This document shows, piece by piece, positions 22,487-35,591 of a stretch of 64,000 nt of DNA. Origin of the DNA: Aquilaria yunnanensis. Lineage: Eukaryota > Streptophyta > Magnoliopsida > Malvales > Thymelaeaceae. Each line of letters begins with the position of its first letter. The first letter of the stretch is position 1. The stretch is from NCBI GenBank assembly GCA_039654915.1, contig CM077594.1, forward strand, positions 12,366,001 through 12,430,000. Reading direction: 5' to 3'. Below the pieces are notes generated by a model. The model saw only the letters and a program-made list of their open reading frames with translations, did not search any database and was not told where the DNA came from. The translations under genes were made by a program, and so were the position numbers.

Positions 22487-25400
22487 AAAAAAATTACAAG
22501 ATACCCCTTGAGGTTTTCCCAAACTTCATGTTTTGTCCTTGTTGTTTCAGAAACCTACAGTCTCCCCCTACGACATTAGTTCTGTTAGAAGGGTCTTTAG
22601 GAGGTGAATGAAAAATCTGAAAAATTCTTAGAAATTGGGTGCCAATTTGCCCTTTTTAAGCCTTTCAGTAAACGTGGGTTAACCCTGAACAAACAACCCA
22701 TCAGCTTTTCTCCTCTTTTGTTTCATCTTCTATTTCCCTCTATCTTCTCTGCGCTAGCCTAGGGTTTGTGTTAACAAAGAATTTGAACATCGTCAGAGTT
22801 GGAGACGAAGTTTTCACAGCGGTGTTATAACTGGAAAAGGTTATAGATACTGAAACTTAGTAGCTTTCTTAAATTCGTAGGTTGGGTAAGGGGTTTTTGG
22901 AGTGGGTGTGTGGCCGAGTCTCTGTTTTGATGATCATATAAGAAATGCATGGGGTTTTCATTGAATGAAGCTGCTTACAATCTTGTAATGTTTGTTTGTT
23001 TTGTATAAACCATGTTGCACAGTATTCTATCCTATAAAGAGCATGAAGATGTTCGTGCACCTCTTGTATATGTAGACAGGGGGTAGATCCAGACCATTAT
23101 TTGTACCTGGATATGAGTAAGACAATTTGAAAGTGAAGTTTTGTTCACTAAAGATGATGACTAGAAGTAGATGATCATTGAGAATGATGCTGATATTTTG
23201 AAGATGTTTAGAAATTATAAAGAATTAACTGAAATTTCTTTCTATGTAAAGACAGAACATTGTCCCCCAGTGGACGTGTCCTATGACTGGATGTGGGAAG
23301 AAAGGGAGGGTATTTCAGTGAATGAAGAAGTTAGTGATAGTGATAGGGTGGTTAGAGATATTGAATGTGATGAGTCACATGTTGGATTCGAAGAGAACAG
23401 AGGTGTAGGAAGAGAGACTGATGTTCTAGTTGATGATGTCCCCTTGCCTAACCTGAATAAGGTAAATGTCAATGAAGTCAAACATGTAGATAAACTGGGA
23501 AGAGGTGGAGAAAGATGACCAGTTAGAAAATCTGAGACTAAAGGTGATGTCTGCATATCCTAACCCTGTTAGTGAAACTAAGGCTAAAGGCGATGTCTAG
23601 ATTCCACAAGAGATATGTCACTGCCTGTTGTTGGTCAGCCAAACTTACACCTTTCGCCATGAACGAACTTGATTCAAGGATTAAAGCCTCTGTGGCTGCA
23701 ATCCTTTACCAGTAGGTAGAAATGAATTCCAGGTGCTTTACGGTCTAGAAATGAATGTGGTGAATTTGGTCTTAAGGAAATGTACATGCAATATATAGGG
23801 TATCACTGGCATCCCCTGCAAGCATGCAATTTGCTGCATAAATTTCAATAGGGAGCCAGTTGAGGATTACGTTGATCCTTTTTACTTAGTGGAAACTTAT
23901 CTCAAAGTTTATATTCAAGTTATACACCCTTTGCCACAATTTGATCTTTCATCTGAAGATGAAGAGATAGCTATACTCCCTTCACCCATAAGAAGAAAAC
24001 TAAAAAGGCCTCAGAAGAATAGAAAAAGAGAGGTTGGTGAAGCGGAAAATATAGTAAGGTCTAGCACAGCCACTTACAGCAAAGGTGGCACCATTGGTCA
24101 CAATGTTAGAACTTGTAGTAACCAACACCAACCATCTACCAAGGTAAATGAGTAAAGTCATGAGTGCTAGCATTATTTGTGAAGAAAAAACTCTATATAT
24201 GACTGTATTTAACATTCTCTGTATTTAACACTTTTATGAATGAAGATAGATGAAACACTTTTGTGAACAAAGTTAGTTAGAACACTTTTTTGAATGAAGT
24301 TAGTTGCAAGATTAAAGTAGCATCTTGGGAAGATGATGTTTGCAAGATGTAACAAACTCTGGCTTTGCTTTTCAATGACTAGATGCTGGTCTAGTCCTCC
24401 TTTATATGGTTATGGCATGTTGATGTATTTTAAAGCTTTGTGGATACCAACTTTTTGAATTCTACAGTGACCCCCTGATACAATTCACAGACAGACATAA
24501 TCTCTGCGTCAAATTTTAAATTTTGCAAAAACTCCCCTTAATAGCACTTATAGACAAATAGAACATGCAACTTATCAGAGACATTCAACCATCTCTCCAA
24601 AGCCATGTTTTTTATTTTTCACTAGCCCCTCTTGAGAAAATGAGAAACCATATCACAATTCACAATGAAGTTTAATATGAACAATTCATGTTTCATCAAG
24701 TACTCTTATACTTGATTCCCATCAACAAAATACTGAATACAATTACAAATATTATTATATTGATCTTCAAACTCGAAATCACAATTTCCCTTTCTTTTCC
24801 AACAGAAACTTCCACCTTCTCAAGTTTCTTACATACACTTCCACTTTCAATCATCTGGGATCTTGCGTCTCTCTCCACTGACTCATCTACCCCATCACCA
24901 CCCAATCCACACCCCTTGCATCTACATTATAGCTTGAACTCTGTCCAACCCGCTTGCTTTGCCCGATTGTTTCTGTCAGTATACACCATCCCCAAAATTT
25001 TGACACTTGCTTGCCACCCATACCAATAGCTCCTGTTCTTGAACTAAAAATGTTCAAAATCAGAGTGCTTTATATAGCGTCCAGACATCCTCGCATCATC
25101 TGCCATAAGAAGCCTGAGTCATCGACCTCGTACCAAACCCGATAATAAATTCAAACCCAAAACCCAAAAACTAAAAAGAAATAAATCATTTCAGTTGAAC
25201 AATTTACTTTCACCATTAACACCGATAGATGCAACAAAAAAGAACAACTTCAATCCCATGTTTCAAATCAATAAGACGGTGCCAAAACTAGAATAAAAAC
25301 AACAAAGATTGTATTGCGCACGACGGATGGTGGCAACAGGGTGAGGGAGACCCGTTCGAATGTCCGACATTATATGCATCTGATAGGGGCAATCTGGGAT

Positions 25401-25550
25401 TAACACTTTTCAACATTCGCTGGGTCCCATTTCCCTAACGTTCCTTCTAATGGAACTAATGACACGAGAGGAAATTGTAGGTTTTTGAAACAGCAAGGAC
25501 AAAGCACGAAGTTTGGACAAACCTCAGGGAAATTTTTTATAATTTTCCCT
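22487..25550 (+). mobile_element. Mutator-like element (MuDR type), decayed
   Basis: The ends form long imperfect terminal inverted repeats of about 100 bp. The left arm reads CCTTGAGGTTTTCCCAAACT and later TTTCAGAAACCTACAG. The right arm, reversed, has CCCTGAGGTTTGTCCAAACT and TTTCAAAAACCTACAA. Candidate 9-bp duplications TATAAGTCG (22478-22486) and CACAACTCG (25551-25559) agree at six of nine positions, so the exact ends are provisional. Inside is the C-terminal end of a MuDR-class transposase (see 23171-24155). Long terminal repeats plus such a transposase are characteristic of MULEs. The internal sequence is too short and broken for activity. Confidence 0.8.
23171..24155 (+). pseudogene. 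MuDR-type MULE transposase remnant
   Basis: The N-terminal part at 23171-23518 is acidic (VSYDWMWEEREGISVNEEVS). This type of acidic leader precedes the MuDR core in plant MULEs. After a large deletion of the catalytic core, the C-terminal part appears at about 23750-24155: a SWIM-like stretch with CKHAICCINFN-type spacing near 23820, then VETYLKVYIQVIHPLPQFDL and SPIRRKLKRPQKNRKREVGE, and a zinc-knuckle-like GTIGHNVRTC. These final motifs are typical MuDR transposase ends. With the DDE region missing it cannot catalyse transposition. Confidence 0.75.
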
Positions 25551-25559
25551 CACAACTCG

Positions 25560-26628
25560 ATTATAGAATAGCCATCATCTATGAATTTTAGCATGCTATA
25601 TTGTCACAATCAAGTCAAGAAAGAACGATGCCGGAAAGCAAACGAAAGTAGACGTCAGGAACGCAGTGGCCTGGTCCAGATAATTTCCAATGAATAGTAA
25701 TAACCTGATATCCAATTGTCTAAACACATAATCATAAACAACTTATAAAACAGCATTTAATAAGGGATTTGTTAAGCAAAGCTAAAAATATCAGTTATAA
25801 AACACTCTCTCAATCTTAAAATGAATGAAATATATATTTTTTTTTATCAAAGTCTGACTTAAATTTATAGACATTATTATTTTTCAGAAAAATTTTTTAT
25901 AAAAAAATTTATATTTAGAAATTATAAGTTTTTATTTATCACTGGGGCAATACGTATTTTTTAATTTATATATCATAATGTTGAAAATAAAAAAATTATA
26001 AGTTAATTATTGAAAAGGGGATTACATCCTTTTCTGAACAAATGAAGTATTTTATTCTTATTTTTTTCTATAATTAATTCTATTTAAAATTTAATGTTCT
26101 ATAAACATAATAATTAAATAAATCACTTTTTATATTAAAAAATGATTAATTTTTATGAATTTTTTTCTTGCAAAAGCATAGAAAAAGAAAAGTTAATAAT
26201 AAAAAATTTATATTTTGCCCAAAAAAAGTGATCTAGCAAAGTGTAAGATTTCAATTTATATGCAAATTGAGAAAATAATAGTTATTTATAAATATATACG
26301 CTTAAAATTACTTGTATACATATCCAAAATACTTTTCGAAATGAAGTTGGCGATTTCCCGAGCTTCGTGGGTGAGATATCCAACAGTCAAGATCGTACGC
26401 CATGTGCCATAGTGAACGAGAATTTGGTTCCCATAGTTCCATTAGCTTCATTCCAGTGTAATTATACTAGTAAATATAAATAGTTGTATTAATCAATATA
26501 GTTTTAAGAAGTCATTAATTTCATCATTATTTTTTCTAGTTACTAATAATTTATGCTACACCTTAATTTTGTTCAACAACTTAGTGTGGTTTATTTTCTA
26601 ATATTAGTTTATTGTTGTGAGGTTAGAT
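25560..26628. other. AT-rich intergenic DNA, nothing recognised
   Basis: Strongly AT-rich, with homopolymer runs and no coding resemblance. It may contain a MITE-like segment at 25800-26200, but I see no defined ends. Confidence 0.45.
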
Positions 26629-27690
26629 GGACAACCGACAAGTACTTGTTGAAGGAAAAAATAATTCATACCAGAAATTGTATGTCCACGTGATGGCATA
26701 TCTGAATAACAAGGGTGTGTGGAGAAGGACAACAACAAACAAAACAAACAACAAGGCTAGATTGATCTTGAGTCTAATAAGTCTGTAAGTTCACTCTACT
26801 CGGATATTTCAAAATAAATTGTGCCTAGAATCGGGACAGAGTTTGATTGTGAAGAAGATGCTTATGCCTCTTATAATAAGTATGCTAGAGAAGTTGGCTT
26901 TAGTATTCGGAAAAGTAAGTCTCGCAAGGATAATCAAGATAGGCTGTTGGATTGAATTTTTTGTTATTTTAATGAAGGTAAATGGGAAGTTGATAAAAGA
27001 GATGATTTAGTTAAACATCATCAAGTAGAGACAAGATTTGAGTGCAAAGCGATGATGAAAATTAATAGACGATTAAGCCCTAAGTTTTGTGTTACTGAAT
27101 TCATCAAGGAACAAACACATTGGCTAGCTACTCCAAAAAAAACCATGTTTTTGAGGTCTCAGAGAAATATTGAACCTAGTGAAGTTGCTGAGTTAGAAGT
27201 ATTTGATCAATTTGAAATAACAACAAGGTTAGACATTGAATATATGACAAGAAGAGTTGGTAGAGTTAACAATCTTGGTTTTATTCCTGAAGATTATAAG
27301 AATTATCTGAGGTCCAAAAGAACTGAAAAAATGAGAATATGGGGTACTGGAGGTGTTTTAGAGTATCTACAGCGAATGCAATTTGAGGATTCTAATTTTT
27401 ATTATGCTTTACAAGTGAATGTTGATGACCTCATAACTAATATCTTTTGGGGAGATAGTCGAATGAAATCAGACTATCAGTCATTCGGTGATATTATTTT
27501 TTTTGACACAACATATTAAAAGAATAAAGAAGGAAGACATTTTGTAGTGTTTGTTCATTTTTCGTGCTACTTTATTGTATGATGGGACAGTTGAGTCGTT
27601 CATGTAGTTATTTGATTCATTTGTGAAAGTCATGTCTGGAAAAAAACCAATTCATTTTTACTAATTGATTATATGTTTAATTATTACATT
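26629..27690 (+). pseudogene. FAR1/FHY3-like transposase remnant
   Basis: The FAR1 DNA-binding domain is recognisable at about 26820-27060. In one frame it reads GTEFDCEEDAYASYNKYARE, then VGFSIRKSKSRKDNQ, with a stop at 26956-26958, then FECKAMMKINRR. The frame continues at 27052-27519 with NLGFIPEDYKNYLRSKR, GGVLEYLQRMQFEDSNFYYA and GDIIFFDTTY, the entry into the MULE-type catalytic domain. It then decays (SFVKVMSGKKPI near 27615-27655). FAR1-like proteins are either light-signalling transcription factors or the related MULE transposases. The broken frame and repeat-rich setting favour a dead transposase. I did not find its terminal repeats. Confidence 0.75.
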
Positions 27691-29061
27691 TTTTTATGTC
27701 ATCCAACGGCATTGCATTGCTAATTGCACAACAAATCTTTCTAGAGCTAGCTTTCCTAGTATGATGGATTTATTAGAGGTGAATAGAAATATAGTGTTTT
27801 CTCTTATATGTTAGAATGTATATGTTATGGTACTTACAAGAGTTGAGGGCACTGGATCCTAAAGACAAATTTTCAAATACCAATTCTTAATGCTATAGTA
27901 AAAATTTTGGGAGCATAAAATAGTTTTGATGTCTCGTCTTTTGTTAACCATGGTTTAGCATTAATTTAGGATGATTAGTTATGATATATTTTCTTTTTTT
28001 TTTTCTTTGTTTAGAGGAATTCTGTTGTCTTTATTTTTAAGTATGAAAATTTAGGCTCTTTTAGCTTAAGTGATGTCCTACAGTACCATAATATAATATT
28101 AATAACAAACAATATTATAATCATTTGCCTTGCTTTGAGCTCTAGATTGTTATCTAAATTTTTCAAGTTTGGACGAGACATACCTAAAATAAAAAAATAA
28201 AAATAAGAGAAACTGGATTAGAAAAATTGTAAACTATATGCATTTTTGTGCCAAATAAATATTCATAAGTTGTTGGATCATGCAAATAAATGAAATCATT
28301 CGCCTGTGCTTATATAAATTTGTATAGAAATATATGAGATAAGTATGAAACTTAATATATAAATCAATTAAAAACAATAATTTCGAAATTAAATATTTAT
28401 GGATTGTCTATCCTACTATTGCTTAAAGTGATTATTTGTTCAAAATATTACATGGGGGACTGAATTGAAAAATTAGTTAGAGTTTGATGACGTTTTTGTA
28501 GTTGGTCCTAAAAGTTTGTCGTCTTCATCAGAAAAGAAAGAGACGAAGAAACAGAAGAGCACTGGGCACACAGGGGATGCAATGCTCCTCAGAAAAGCTT
28601 GCCTTCTTCCGCAGAAAAGAAAGAGATAGGACAAGAACTGAGACCTCACGACAATCGCTCGACGCTCCGCCAGGCGGAGCACCCGTCGTGCAGGGTGCCA
28701 TAGCCCTCCGACATCGCGCACCTCACAGGCAGACCCAGAATTGTCCTATGTCCCCGGAAATCGGCGTTTTTTTCCACGAAAAAAATTCGTTTTTTGAACT
28801 TTTTCCCTAGAAAACGCGAATCGGCACGCAAAGCGTGGGATCGGCGGCTGATTCGGCGAATTGGGGCACCTAGGTATTTTCCGACCTACAAGCAAAAATT
28901 TCCGACGTAGGCTGATTCTTCTGTACCGTTAAGTCAAACTAACAGAGAAGTGAATTGCAGTAACTTTTTATTTACTGTGCTTTATGTGACACATGGCAGT
29001 TATGGGTTGGTGGTACATTGCTTGGGACAGGGAAGAGGGTACAGGAGCATTGCATTCGTTT
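27691..29061. other. Upstream region of the P450 gene; no gene
   Basis: The first 800 bp are AT-rich. 28500-28870 is purine-rich, then GC-rich, with unassignable overlapping frames. The final 200 bp precede the P450 TATA box and probably hold its promoter, but no specific operator can be named from sequence alone. Confidence 0.4.
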
Positions 29062-29068
29062 TATAAAT
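29062..29068 (+). promoter_or_regulatory. TATA box of the P450 gene
   Basis: TATAAAT lies 48 bp upstream of the ATG at 29116. This spacing implies a very short leader and argues against the in-frame upstream ATG at 28993, which precedes the TATA box. Confidence 0.7.
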
Positions 29069-29115
29069 CACTGAACGAGCAGCAGCCTCCCCAACCCCAG
29101 CTCCCAAATTCCGTC

Positions 29116-30731
29116 ATGGATATTTCCTTCCCAATCCTCCCTTCCCTTGTAGCATTTCTGCTCTTCCTTCTTGTCATCCTGGAAACCAGGAGAAAACCAT
29201 CTCCAACTTTTCCACCAGGACCCTCTAAACTTCCAATCATTGGCAGCATGCACCATCTGGCTGGTGCTCTGCCCCATCGAATCCTGGCAGACCTGGCCAA
29301 GAAGTATGGCCCTCTCATGCATCTGCAGCTCGGTGAAGTCGCCACCATCGTAGTTTCTTCCCCAGAACTTGCCAAACAAGTCATGAAAACTCATGACATA
29401 ATCTTTTCAAGCAGACCATATATCCCGTCACAAGGCATCTTTTCTTACGGCAACAAAGATATCGCCGTTGCTCCCTATGGGGAGTACTGGAGACAGCTGA
29501 GAAAGATTTGCATAGTTGAGCTCCTCAGCCTCAAGAGGGTTCAGTCTTACGGGCCCATAAGAGAGAGGGTGGTCTCGAATACGATTCAAACCATTGCTTC
29601 TGGGGCTGGCTCACCGGTGAATCTGAGTAACATGATATATTCAACTACTATTGGGGTTGTTTTGAGGGCAGCTTTCGGGGAGACATGCAGATTCCAGGAA
29701 CAGTTCATTCAGGTGGTGAAGAAGAGTACGCAGTTGGCTGGAGGCTTGTCTCTTCCTGATGTCTTCCCTTCAAGGAATTCTCTTTTTGTGCTCTCCGGCA
29801 GGAAATACAGATGTGAGAAAGTTCATAAGGAAATAGATAAGATTCTTAGTGGCATTATCGAGGAACATCAAGCTAGAAAGAGGGAAGGGAAGGGAATTAG
29901 TGATCAGCAAGAGGCAGAAGATCTGGTTCAGGTTCTTCTAGATATTCAGGACAGGGGTGATCCACAGTTCTCTCTCACCACAAGTGACATCAAAGGTGTT
30001 ATCCAGGTCAGTAATTACCTGCTTGCTCATTTTCTCACATGCCAACAATTTTTAGCCTCAAATACAAAAATCTACCATTTTAAAGAAATATTAACCAGTG
30101 AACTATATATCTTTTGCAGGATGTATTCGTGGCTGGGAGTGACACTTCTTCTTCAACCGTTGAATGGGCCATGTCAGAGATGCTGAGGAACCCAAGAACC
30201 TTGGAGAAGGCACAAGTAGAGGTGAGAGATGTGTTTGGGAGGAAGGGAAAGGTTGACGATGAAGGCCTGCAAGAACTAAAATACATGAAGTCGGTGATCA
30301 AAGAGACTCTTAGAACCCACCCACCACTTGCTCTTCTAATTCCAAGAGAAAGCATGGACAAGTGTGAATTGAACGGATACAACATACCTTCCAAGACCCA
30401 AGTGATTGTAAATGCATGGGCTATTGGGAGGGACCCAGACTACTGGACTGAACCAGACAAGTTTTTCCCAGAGAGGTTCCTGGAGAGTTCAGTAGATTTC
30501 AAAGGGAATCACTTTGAGTTCATACCATTTGGTGCGGGAAGAAGGATATGCCCCGGCATGCCTTTCGGGCTAGCCAATGCAGAGCGGCTTCTTGCAGAGT
30601 TGCTCTTCCATTTTGATTGGAAGCTCCCCAGTGGAAAGAGGCCTCAAGAGCTGGACATGACAGAGAAATTCGGTGCTGTTGTCGCGAGGAAGAATAAACT
30701 CTACTTAACTCCAGTTCCTTACCGTAAGTGA
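29116..30731 (+). CDS. Cytochrome P450, CYP71 clade (CYP71D-like), two exons, intact
   Basis: Exon 1 is 29116-30006 and exon 2 is 30120-30731. A 113-bp phase-0 intron with GT...AG ends separates them, at the position conserved in the CYP71 clade. The protein has 500 residues, a normal length. It has an N-terminal membrane anchor ([15 protein letters not shown], about 9-23), the hinge PPGP (33-36) and the I-helix oxygen-activation motif AGSDTSS (302-308). It also has ExxR (E359-R362), PERF (415-417 region) and the heme loop [17 protein letters not shown] with ligand C441. It is an ER-anchored monooxygenase that takes electrons from a P450 reductase. CYP71D enzymes commonly oxidise terpenoids, flavonoids or alkaloids, but the substrate cannot be read here. 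A ruined relative lies at 55146-63400, suggesting a local duplication. Confidence 0.95.
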
Positions 30732-31022
30732 ATCAAGAGTATTGGAAACTTGGAGGTCCCAATAGCTAAGGGGAGAGTTTCTTGTTCTTTTTCTTTTTAC
30801 TATGTTTAGGTATCAAGTTCTGTTTGTGGGGAGAGCAAGAATATCTTACGTAAATATTTAATCATCTCTCAATGAGAAATAAAAGAGACTTGAAGTTCGC
30901 AACACCACAGTTACTTGTTCAGATATCAACAGGCACATTGTGCGTCTCTTTGCTAAATTGTGGCTTGATGCCCTCTAGATTTCAAGAAGCAAACACATCT
31001 CCCCAACTTTTTTTTTAGTAAC
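30732..31022 (+). other. P450 3' flank
   Basis: Presumed 3' untranslated region, with a possible poly(A) signal AATAAAAG near 30879. No further gene. Confidence 0.5.
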
Positions 31023-31059
31023 TCTCACTACTAGAAAAACTGCCTAAACATGATATAGC

Positions 31060-31990
31060 GACGGCACACCGTCGCTAAAATGTCCGTCGCTAATTCACTC
31101 GCCGCTAATTTTCTAGTGATGGTTACCGTCGTTAATTAGCGACAGCTAAACGTCGCAAAACAGGCCGTCACAAATTTTCCAGTAACGGTGTTTGCCGGCG
31201 CGTTAGCGACGCGTAGCCGTCGCTACTTAGTAACGCGTAACCATCGCTAGTTAGTGCTAGTTAGTGACGCATAGCCGTCGCTAGTTAGTGACGCGTAACC
31301 GTCGCTAGTTAGTGTTAGTTAGTGACACGTAGCCGCCACTAGTTAGTGACGCATAGACGTTGCTAGTTAGTAACGCGTAGCCGTCGCTAATTAGTGACGC
31401 ATAACCGTCGCTAATTAGTGCCAGTTAGTGACGTGTTAGCGACGTGTAGCCGTCACCAGTTAGTGACGCATAACCGTCGCTAGTTAGTGCCAGTTAGTAA
31501 CGCGTAGCCGTTGCTAGTTAGTGCCTAACCGTCACTAGTTAGTTCCAGTTAGTGACGTGTGGCCTTCGCTAGTTATTGACGCGTAGCCGTCGCAAATAAC
31601 TAGTAAAATTTTCAAAATTTTAGTAGTAATTAGCGACAGCTAAACGTCGCAAACTAGACCGTCATAATTTTTCTGGTAACGGCATCGGCCGGCACGTTAG
31701 TGACGCTTACACGTCACTAACTAGTGACGGTTATGCGTCGCTAACTGCGTCGCTATCTAGTGACGCTTAGGCATCGCTAGTTAGCGACGCATAACCGTCG
31801 CTAGTTAGTGACTCATAATCGTCGCTAGTTAGTGTTGTTAGTGACTCGTAGCCATCGCTAGTTAGTGACGCATAGCCGTCGCTAGTTAGTGACGCGTAGC
31901 CGTCGCTAGTTAGTGACGCGTAGCCGTCGCTAGTTAGTGACGCGTAGCCGTTACTAGTTAATGAGTTAGTAACGCATAGTCTTCGCTAGT
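31060..31990. repeat. Left sub-terminal array of the CACTA element
   Basis: More than twenty imperfect copies of a unit like GTTAGTGACGCGTAGCCGTC, about 24 bp apart, some as inverted pairs. Sub-terminal repeats of this kind bind CACTA transposase in characterised elements. Here the role is inferred. Confidence 0.9.
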
Positions 31991-32875
31991 TAGTATAGCA
32001 ATTTTTGACTTAAATTGAGATGATTACGGAATGGAGTTCAAGTTCTAAATTTGTCGCTTTGGATTCGAATAACTTGTTTTTTCAATATTGTCATCAATTT
32101 CACACAACTGCAACAACTAGGGTATTGAAGTATTTTTCATTAATACAAAATATGATTAACATAATGTCATGACATGTCATTCGACAATTAAAATACATAA
32201 GGTTACAATTTCCTTTACAAGATAAAAACTGAACTCAAATTCATCGTACCGCAGGATCGAGCAAAAGATTCTTCAGGCAAGATCATGAAAACAACAATGA
32301 ACCTCCCCTTCCCTCAATCTACAAGAAGATAAACATTTTCATCAGTCAAAGGAACATATATTTATTAAATAAAAAAGAAAAGTAAATACAACTCTAAATT
32401 AAGATTTTGGGGAAGAAAAATTAATGAGAAAATAGACTCAAATAAACAAAGAATGCTAAATGGAGACAAGATTAATAACACAACAAGGCAAAATAATTGT
32501 AGATTTATATGGAGGAAATTTTCAATGAACACAACACTTCAAATAGAAGCAAACTTAAAAACACATAAAATTTCATGATGCTACTAAGCTGAAAAAATAA
32601 CTGAAAACATATAAAATTGAACAACACATTTTTTGAAAAGATTATTGGATTATTACTGAAGAAGACTCAAACATTCGAAGCCCAGGCTAGCATATAATCA
32701 GACACATACACAAATAGAAACTGAAACGAAAAAATTAAAACAACTCAGCGAACCAAGAGAACAATGCATTTAAAACAAATTGGCCAGCCTAAGTGTTCAT
32801 TAGAACAAAACATTCTTCAAATAGAAACTGAAGAGAAAAAATTAAAACAACTCGATTGCTGGATTCAAACCAAAA
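31991..32875. other. CACTA interior without recognisable gene
   Basis: AT-rich sequence between the left sub-terminal array and the captured exons. No frame with family resemblance. Confidence 0.5.
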
Positions 32876-33005
32876 CATCTTTCTGTTTTTCCACTTCCTT
32901 CTTGTGAGCGGAATTCTTATCCAAAGCTTTAAGCACTTTAAGTTGCCTACCTTTGAGAAAAATTCCCAGACCAGCAGCAACGTTGGCTGCAAATAGAGCA
33001 GTTGT
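32876..33005 (-). pseudogene. Captured exon fragment of unknown origin
   Basis: On the minus strand one frame reads NVAAGLGIFLKGRQLKVLKA, followed by a Lys/Glu-rich tail and a stop near 32876. It looks like a C-terminal coding exon, with a small hydrophobic stretch and a charged helix, but I do not recognise the family. It is in the same orientation as the other captured fragments. Confidence 0.35.
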
Positions 33006-33315
33006 CTAGTAGCTCTAGTTCCAGTATAACCATGCTCTCATAAAACACACATCACTCATTGCTCAGACATTGGAATTGTAAACTGTAAAATTCCCGTTAG
33101 AAATAATGCAAATACAGACACAATGGAGAAAACAGGAATATGTAGCTGCCACAAACTAGTTTTTGGAATAAACTTGATTGATTGACTGCTTAATTGGAAA
33201 AGTAGAAGAATGAAACTTATCAGACACTTGGTCTACAACACAAAAGCAAGAAGAAAGGGGGAGGATCAGGAGAGAGAGAGAGGAATACAACAGAAAATAG
33301 TTTTCCTGTTACCTT

Positions 33316-33660
33316 TCAGCCAAGAGATTCAATATACAATGACTCAAAAACAGAAGGAAGAATTGTGCGAATGAAGTCCTCAAGCATCCCTTTAGCTTTG
33401 TAAATATGGCAAAGCTTAAACTTTATCCTCCCATCAAGCCACCATGGCTTGGGCCTAGTACTACTTACATTGTTATTTTCTGAATCTGTAAGCCACAAGA
33501 ATGGAAAAGGAGAAAAGTTGCATTACATACACGCTTCAATCAACTCTAATGAGTAAAAAAAACTCTTTACAAAAGAAGGGCTACCTAGACTTTTTGGAGG
33601 AGAAAGCAAATAGATTGCTTCTGCATCTTTTTTGTTAGGACATCCATTGGCGCTCTGTCA
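33316..33660 (-). pseudogene. Captured fragment resembling a TFIIIC TPR subunit (GTF3C3-like)
   Basis: Two exon-like pieces on the minus strand. The first is EAIYLLSPPKSLG at about 33590-33633, followed by a GT donor. The second is PKPWWLDGRIKFKLCHIYKA then GMLEDFIRTILPSVFESLYI at 33330-33450. Their order and wording resemble the TPR-containing subunit of RNA polymerase III factor TFIIIC. The assignment rests on my recall of the family and needs a protein search. A stop follows ESLG. The first piece runs on directly from the midasin-like piece, so the two gene fragments are fused. Confidence 0.5.
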
Positions 33661-33725
33661 ATATCCTCAAAAACAACCCATAATCCATCCAGAACAGCCT
33701 GTAACATAACATAATTTGTAATTCA
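33645..33725 (-). pseudogene. Captured exon fragment resembling midasin (MDN1)
   Basis: The minus strand reads QAVLDGLWVVFEDIDRAPMD. This resembles the Walker B region of the AAA modules of midasin, the giant ATPase of 60S ribosome maturation (typical wording: VFEDIDKAP.D). Only about 25 codons are present. The fragment then joins sequence resembling a different gene. Confidence 0.6.
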
Positions 33726-33839
33726 CAGAGTAAATGTATTAAAACACAGAATAAACTTCCCTCTTTCAAGAACAAACTATTACCTGGGTTAGAGATCATG
33801 AAAACAACAATGAACAACTTGGGTGCCCAAATTCCTCTC

Positions 33840-34985
<1,146 letters not shown>

Positions 34986-35227
34986 GCAGGAAATGATGAA
35001 TAAAGAAATTAAACCAAAATTAAGAAACAAGAAACATATCTTTTCCCAATAAAAACCGTAGATTAAGGGTCTAAATGGTATGTTTTCCACGTAGACATTT
35101 CAAGCACTTCTCCAAATGGTTAGGATTTGCCATTTTTACAGCTGCAAGATCTTGATAGAAACAAGACCCATAGGCCATGGAATTTGCAAGAAAATACAGA
35201 AGCTATACACGCCCAAAATTCAGGAGA

Positions 35228-35591
35228 ACGAGACTTGGATCGAAGTGGAAAGCGAGAAATAATTGGCGACCTGTACAGACTCAGCCTGATCGCCACAGCT
35301 TCTATATTCTGGGTTGATTTTCGAACCGCCAGCGTAACCGGCTGTGGTGTGTGCGAAGCCATTCAAGCAGCCGAAAACTGCCTCAGATCTCCAGAATCTG
35401 CAGAGAGCAAAAACGGCGGTCCTCAGGTGTGGCTCCGACGGGCCCGGCCGCGGATTGGAGATCCGATCTGAAACATGGATGGAGAATGCCTTATCGGCGA
35501 ACAAGATGAAGAGAAAAGCAAAGGCTAAGCAATAACGGCGCTGGGGAAGAGGAGGAAGAGAAGATTGGAGCAGTGCAGCAGAGGTTCGCAA
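35228..35591 (-). pseudogene. Captured first exon of methionine sulfoxide reductase A5-like gene
   Basis: The minus-strand frame starts MRTSAALLQSSLPPLPQ and has a signal-peptide-like hydrophobic segment (YCLAFAFLFILFADKAFS). Next come AVFALCRFWRSEAVFGCLNG, AGYAGGSKINPEYRS and GDQAESVQV. These are the conserved N-terminal blocks of MsrA, in the secretory-pathway variant (plant MSRA5), where the usual GCFWG box reads with SFWRSE. Similarity stops at the expected exon end after ESVQ. The rest of the enzyme is absent, so no reductase can be made. Confidence 0.75.

Noticed and set aside
28993..29115. Upstream in-frame ATG extending the P450 by 41 residues
   Set aside because: It lies before the TATA box at 29062 and would bury the membrane anchor behind a soluble leader. 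Family members start like the ATG at 29116.
31060..31990. CRISPR-like array of about 24-bp repeats
   Set aside because: Repeats are imperfect, occur in both orientations and have no uniform spacers. The position at a CACTA terminus explains them, and the genome is a plant's.
35100..35471. Plus-strand frames overlapping the MSRA5-like exon
   Set aside because: They are shadows of the minus-strand exon, which has clear MsrA blocks.
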